Shown here one piece after another: positions 60,157-64,000 of a DNA stretch of 64,000 nucleotides (position 1 is its first letter; each line of letters begins with the position of its first letter). The notes below the pieces were generated by a model that searched no databases, was not told where the DNA came from, and worked only from the letters and a program-made list of their open reading frames with translations. Source of the stretch: an uncultured Nioella sp. (lineage in GTDB: Bacteria > Pseudomonadota > Alphaproteobacteria > Rhodobacterales > Rhodobacteraceae); contig CANMJH010000004.1 of NCBI GenBank assembly GCA_947498125.1, forward strand, positions 124,001-188,000, in the 5' to 3' direction. Made by a program: the position numbers and the translations under genes.

Positions 60157-61302
60157 TCAAAACGCTGCGGAAAAGAGGGCTCTTACGTTCTCTTTTGTAA
60201 GTTCAACCGGGTTTCCTCCGCAGGAGGGGTCAAGGAGGGCGGCTTCAGTTAGCTCGTCCAAACGGTCCTCTGTCACGCCCAAAGCTGACAGTCCGTTCGG
60301 GATGTCGAAACTGTCATTAAACGCACGGACAAATGCGCAAAATCCGCCAAAGCCACCATCGATTCCAAGATAGCTGACAGCCTGATCGAACCGGTCCCGA
60401 ATGGCGGGCGCGTTCAATTCCAACACGGCGGGCATGCAGACTGCGTTTGTTGTACCGTGATGCGTGTTGAAAATCGCGCCCACCGGGTGGCTCATGGCAT
60501 GAATGGCGCCCAGACCCTTTTGAAATGCGGTTGCGCCCATCATGGCGGCGCTCATCATATGGGCGCGTGCCTCAAGATCCTGACTATTGGCATAGGCGCG
60601 GGGCAGGTATTCGATCACCAGCCGCATGCCTTCTAGAGCGATACCCTGGCTCATTGGATGATAATGCGGGCTGGAAAAGGCCTCAACGCAATGGGCGAAG
60701 GCGTCGAGCCCCGTTCCTGCGGTGATGAATTTTGGCATACCAACGGTCAATTCCGGGTCGCAGATCACGACACTGGGCAGCACTTTTGGATGAAAGATGA
60801 TCTTTTTGGCATGGCTCACGCTGTCCGTGATAACGCTGGCCCGCCCCACTTCTGATCCGGTGCCAGCAGTCGTGGGAACAGCGATGATCGGGGCAATAGC
60901 GGCTGCATCGGCGCGCGTCCACCAATCATCGATATCTTCGAAATCCCAAACGGGCCGCGTTTGGCCTGCCATGAAGGCAACCATTTTACCCAGATCGAGA
61001 CCAGATCCGCCGCCAAAGGCCACAACCCCGTCATGCCCACCCGCACTATAGACCTCCAATCCTGCAGCGAGGTTCAACTCAGTGGGGTTTGGATCAACCT
61101 CAGCAAAGACCGCGCGTCCCAGCCCGGCGGCGGACAGGGTATCGAGCGCCAGCGCAGTGATCGGCAATCCTGCGAGGCCTTTATCTGTTACGAGAAGCGG
61201 CCTGGAGATGCCTGCTTGCGCGCAAGCCTCGGGCAATTCAACGATGCGGCCTGCGCCAAAGCGGATGGTGGTTGGATAGGACCAATTGGCGGTGAGCGTC
61301 AT
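60157..61302 (-). CDS. Iron-containing (group III) alcohol dehydrogenase
   Basis: A 381-residue dehydrogenase with the group III pattern: FGAGRIVELPE near the start, GGGSGLDLGKMVAF, the VPTTAGTGSEVGRASVI segment and the metal-binding residues Asp and His in AGTGLDAFAHCVEAF, IHAMSHPVGA and NTHHGTTNAV. It oxidises an alcohol with NAD(P)+. ATG 61302 overlaps the aldehyde dehydrogenase stop (ATGA), so the long frame from 61503 is not the start. As the last gene of a ligase/aldehyde-dehydrogenase/alcohol-dehydrogenase operon it probably oxidises the gamma-glutamylated amino-alcohol (inference). Confidence 0.92.
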   Translation of the reverse strand: MTLTANWSYPTTIRFGAGRIVELPEACAQAGISRPLLVTDKGLAGLPITALALDTLSAAGLGRAVFAEVDPNPTELNLAAGLEVYSAGGHDGVVAFGGGSGLDLGKMVAFMAGQTRPVWDFEDIDDWWTRADAAAIAPIIAVPTTAGTGSEVGRASVITDSVSHAKKIIFHPKVLPSVVICDPELTVGMPKFITAGTGLDAFAHCVEAFSSPHYHPMSQGIALEGMRLVIEYLPRAYANSQDLEARAHMMSAAMMGATAFQKGLGAIHAMSHPVGAIFNTHHGTTNAVCMPAVLELNAPAIRDRFDQAVSYLGIDGGFGGFCAFVRAFNDSFDIPNGLSALGVTEDRLDELTEAALLDPSCGGNPVELTKENVRALFSAAF

Positions 61303-62678
61303 GGCGTAACCTTTTTCAGATGGAAGGACTTGGGCCGAGTCAGATTGTGATACCCGATCGCGGATAGCCCGCCGCCGCGCCCGGTATTTTTGCAGCCGGT
61401 CCAACACAGGGCCGGGTCTAGGTAATCGGCGCGGTTCATAAAAACAGTGCCGGTTTCGAGTTGATATCCGATACGTTCCGCACGGCCCAGGTCCTGGGTC
61501 CAAAGGCTGGCGGTCAGGCCAAATGCGCTGTCGTTCATCAGCGATATTGCCTCGGCATCGTCTTTGACGGGCATGATGCCAACCACGGGGCCAAAGCTCT
61601 CATCGCGCATCACCCGCATGTCGTGGGTGACATTGGTCAAAATCTGGGGCGTTAGATAGGCACCGCCGTCATCCTCTGGGAAGGTTTCGATATGGGCGAC
61701 TGCACCGGCGTCCACGGCTTCGGCGATCTGTGCGCGCACCTCTTCGGCAAAGCGGGTATTGGCCATGGGACCAAGCGTAGTCGCTCCGTCAAGCGGGTTG
61801 CCCAGCTTGTAATTGCCGACAATCGCGATGGCCTTGTCGACAAAGGCATCAATCAGGCTTTCATGCACGTAAATCCGCTCAATCCCACAGCAGCATTGAC
61901 CGGAATTGAACATCGCCCCATCGATCAGCGTTTCCACTGCCGCATCAAGGTCAGCGTCCTCCATCACATAGCCGGGATCCTTGCCGCCAAGTTCGGTTCC
62001 GACCCCAGTAAACGTGCCGGCTGCCGCGCGCTCCATCGCTTTGCCGCCGCCGACCGATCCGGTGAAGTTGATGAAATCAAAGACATTTTCGGCAATAAGC
62101 GCCGAGGTTGTTTCGTGATCGAGGAAAAGGTTGGCGAAAACCTCTTTCGGTACGCCCGCCGAATGGAACGCCTCGGCCATCCGCTCACCGACTAGCAGGG
62201 TTTGGGTGGCGTGTTTCAAGGCAACGGTGTTGCCTGCGATCAGCGCCGGGGCGACCGTATTGATCGCTGTCATATATGGGTAATTCCAAGGCGCGACCAC
62301 AAAAACGACGCCATGCGGGATGCGCTTAATATAGCGTTTGAACTGGTCATCCTCGCTTATTTCGATATCGGCCAGCGCATCCTCGGCGATCCCAGCCATA
62401 TAGCTTGCGCGTTCGTTAAAGCCACCAAATTCACCGCCATAGCGAATGGGGCGGCCCATCATCCGGGCCAGTTCCGGCACGATTTGATCGTTCATCGCCC
62501 CAATCGCGGCCACGCCGGCCATGACCAGTTCTACCCTCTCCGCGATGGGCCGGGCAGCCCAAGCCGATTGCGCGGCCTTTAGGCGCGAAATCTGGGCGCG
62601 CGCTTCGCTCAGATCCAGTGCCGTGCGCTCGGCAAAAACGGATCCGTCAATCGGGGAAATACATCGCAGTGCCGTCAT
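61299..62678 (-). CDS. NAD(P)-dependent aldehyde dehydrogenase
   Basis: A 459-residue aldehyde dehydrogenase: oxyanion-site Asn in VVAPWNYPYMTA, NAD site FTGSVGGGKAM, general base Glu in GTELGGKDPGYV and the catalytic cysteine in the NSGQCCCGIERIYV segment, followed by the usual EFFGPV-like DESFGPVVGIM. Both ends overlap neighbours by 4 bases (ATGA), so it is translationally coupled to the ligase before it and the alcohol dehydrogenase after it. Likely substrate: the aldehyde produced from a gamma-glutamylated amine or amino-alcohol. Confidence 0.92.
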   Translation of the reverse strand: MTALRCISPIDGSVFAERTALDLSEARAQISRLKAAQSAWAARPIAERVELVMAGVAAIGAMNDQIVPELARMMGRPIRYGGEFGGFNERASYMAGIAEDALADIEISEDDQFKRYIKRIPHGVVFVVAPWNYPYMTAINTVAPALIAGNTVALKHATQTLLVGERMAEAFHSAGVPKEVFANLFLDHETTSALIAENVFDFINFTGSVGGGKAMERAAAGTFTGVGTELGGKDPGYVMEDADLDAAVETLIDGAMFNSGQCCCGIERIYVHESLIDAFVDKAIAIVGNYKLGNPLDGATTLGPMANTRFAEEVRAQIAEAVDAGAVAHIETFPEDDGGAYLTPQILTNVTHDMRVMRDESFGPVVGIMPVKDDAEAISLMNDSAFGLTASLWTQDLGRAERIGYQLETGTVFMNRADYLDPALCWTGCKNTGRGGGLSAIGYHNLTRPKSFHLKKVTP

Positions 62679-64000
62679 GCTTTTTCAAAGCCTCGTGCGA
62701 TTTCATAATCGGTGACGATGCGGTCGAACTCCTCGATTTCCCACTCGGCGGCGCGGGCATAGTGGTCGATCACATCGTCTCCCATGGCTTTGCGCAACAT
62801 CGATGAATGGATCAGCGCCGCGCGCGCGTCGCGCAACGTGCCGGGGATGTTTTCCGTAAGATCATCTACGTAGGCATCGCCCGAAAACGCGTCCGGCAAC
62901 GGCAGGCCCTCTTCGATCCCGGCAAGTCCGGCCGCCAGCATGGCAGCCAAGCCAAGATAAGGGTTCATGTCTGATCCCGGCGTGCGGCACTCAACGCGAA
63001 CCGCCTTGGTGCCATCCCCGCAAAGACGGTAGGCGGCCGTTCGGTTATCCACAGACCAGACCACGCGGGTCGGCGCAAAGGTGCCTTTGGCGAACCGCTT
63101 GTAGCTGTTGATATAGGGGGCCAGGAAATAGGTGCTTTCCGCTGCATATTTCAGCAAACCGGCCATATAGCTGTCCATCAACTCGGATTTACCTAATGGG
63201 CGGTCCTTGTCGAAAAAGGCGTTTGTCCCATCCTTCCAGAGCGATTGATGGATATGGGATGAACTGCCCACTTTATCAGCGGCAAGCTTGGGCAGGAAGG
63301 TCGCGGCAAAGCCCTGAGCATGCGCGATTTCCTTGATCGCATGTTTCGAAAGCGTGTGATGATCCGCGGTCGCAAGCGCATCTGAATATTTGATATTGAG
63401 CTCTTCCTGTCCGGCCTCAGCTTCACCCTTGCTGCCTTCCACAGGCACGCCCATCGCCCGCAAATGATTGCGAATTGGGCGCATGACGGGCTCTTCCTTG
63501 GAGGTCTGGAAGATGTGGTAATCTTCATTGTAATGCGAGATCGGGCGCATATCGCGGAACCCAGCTGCGGCGATTTCATCATGGGTGCCCTGATAAAGGA
63601 AAAATTCCAGTTCAGTGGCCATCACGGGCGAAAAACCCATCGTTTCAGCGCGCGCGATCTGGCGTTTCAATACCTCTCGTGGTGCATGGGGCACGGGTTT
63701 ATGCGTGTGGTGATCCAGAACATTGCAAAGCACCATTGCCGTGCCTTCGAGCCATGGGACGGGTCGCAACGTGGACAGGTCAGGCTGCATCACATAATCG
63801 CCATAGCCGCTTTGCCAGGATGTCGAAGCATACCCATCCGGCGTCGCCATCGTGAGGTCGGTCGCAAGAAGGTAATTGCAGCAATGGGTTTCATCTTCGG
63901 CGATATCCAGAAAGGCCTCGGCATGAAAACGCTTTCCCATCAGCCGGCCCTGCATATCGACCATGCAGACCAAAACTGTATCGATCGCGCCCTCGGCGAT
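62675..64000 (-). CDS. Glutamine-synthetase-like gamma-glutamyl-amine ligase (partial, runs off the window)
   Basis: At least 442 residues; the N-terminus lies beyond base 64000 and the frame stays open to the edge. The catalytic domain shows the metal-binding glutamates in ELEFFLYQG, EAEAGQEELNIKYSDAL, the ATP-site SSSHIHQSLW and the glutamate-binding RVECRTPGSDMNPYL. This variant set is typical of PuuA/IpuC/GlnA4-type ligases that attach glutamate to an amine rather than to ammonia. It heads the leftward operon with aldehyde and alcohol dehydrogenases. Housekeeping glutamine synthetase is the alternative but the context argues against it. Confidence 0.88.
   Translation of the reverse strand: MAEGAIDTVLVCMVDMQGRLMGKRFHAEAFLDIAEDETHCCNYLLATDLTMATPDGYASTSWQSGYGDYVMQPDLSTLRPVPWLEGTAMVLCNVLDHHTHKPVPHAPREVLKRQIARAETMGFSPVMATELEFFLYQGTHDEIAAAGFRDMRPISHYNEDYHIFQTSKEEPVMRPIRNHLRAMGVPVEGSKGEAEAGQEELNIKYSDALATADHHTLSKHAIKEIAHAQGFAATFLPKLAADKVGSSSHIHQSLWKDGTNAFFDKDRPLGKSELMDSYMAGLLKYAAESTYFLAPYINSYKRFAKGTFAPTRVVWSVDNRTAAYRLCGDGTKAVRVECRTPGSDMNPYLGLAAMLAAGLAGIEEGLPLPDAFSGDAYVDDLTENIPGTLRDARAALIHSSMLRKAMGDDVIDHYARAAEWEIEEFDRIVTDYEIARGFEKA

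Noticed and set aside
59887-60252. 121-codon open frame overlapping the alcohol dehydrogenase end
   Set aside because: Arginine/lysine-rich, no domain, overlaps a certain gene on the other strand.
60157-61503. Alcohol dehydrogenase starting at 61503
   Set aside because: The first 67 residues are arginine/proline-rich antisense-like sequence inside the aldehyde dehydrogenase; ATG 61302 overlaps the preceding stop in ATGA fashion.

Overview
This window looks like accessory-rich chromosome (or a chromid or megaplasmid) of a marine alphaproteobacterium, most likely of the Roseobacter group/Rhodobacteraceae. The reasons are the density of high-affinity ABC and TRAP uptake systems, GlxA-, LysR- and LacI-type regulators beside catabolic cassettes, frequent ATGA/TAATG start-stop overlaps, and gene families typical of that group. 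The assignment is inferred from content; no rRNA or tRNA gene was found.

Layout. (1) 1-4993: end of a peptide-type ABC operon (binding-protein tail, two permeases, one double ATPase) followed by a GlxA-type AraC regulator. (2) 5100-15786: an unusual envelope/redox block: an exported acidic coiled-coil protein, a membrane flavocytochrome-type reductase, then a tight run of a tetra-c-heme protein, an OmpA-domain protein and two exported caspase-fold proteins with Sel1-type repeats. The two caspase genes share near-identical DNA over their catalytic core, which suggests gene conversion. (3) 15895-25024: a LacI-controlled CUT1 sugar ABC operon with a GH63-type glucosyl/mannosylglycerate hydrolase, a D-lyxose/D-mannose isomerase, a GNAT protein and a glycerate 2-kinase. 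Together these form a coherent route for importing mannosylglycerate (digeneaside, a red-algal solute) and splitting it into fructose and phosphoglycerate. (4) 25190-29289: an NMT1/TauA-type ABC transporter with a zinc deaminase and a divergent LysR. (5) 29384-37768: two paralogous sulfatases of phosphonate-monoester-hydrolase type around a LysR, a GST and a complete TRAP transporter. (6) 38445-42619: RraA-type aldolase, PrpF-type isomerase and class III CoA-transferase, divergent from a citrate synthase fused to a MerR-like DNA-binding domain.

(7) 42620-44221: gene-poor scar with a decayed IS3-family remnant that still has matching terminal repeats, and a broken MUG113/GIY-YIG gene. (8) 44222-52091: amide uptake and hydrolysis: urea-type ABC transporter with a fused permease-ATPase, a 49-residue small ORF, an amidase-signature hydrolase, and an AmiC/AmiR sensor-antiterminator pair. 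A terminator-like hairpin sits in the leader of the transporter. (9) 52091-58714: a segment bounded by two homologous tyrosine-recombinase sequences in direct orientation, one dead and one apparently intact. It holds a flavin monooxygenase with a divergent TetR, an active-site-variant SHMT with a divergent LysR, and an Imm26-like ORF. (10) 58932-64000: a DUF6994-type protein, then a leftward operon of a glutamine-synthetase-like ligase (running off the window), an aldehyde dehydrogenase and an iron-type alcohol dehydrogenase, consistent with gamma-glutamylated amino-alcohol catabolism.

The most noteworthy systems are the mannosylglycerate operon, the cytochrome/OmpA/twin-caspase envelope module, the citrate-synthase/PrpF/RraA/CoA-transferase module and the variant SHMT. 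All family assignments come from reading motifs; no database search was run.
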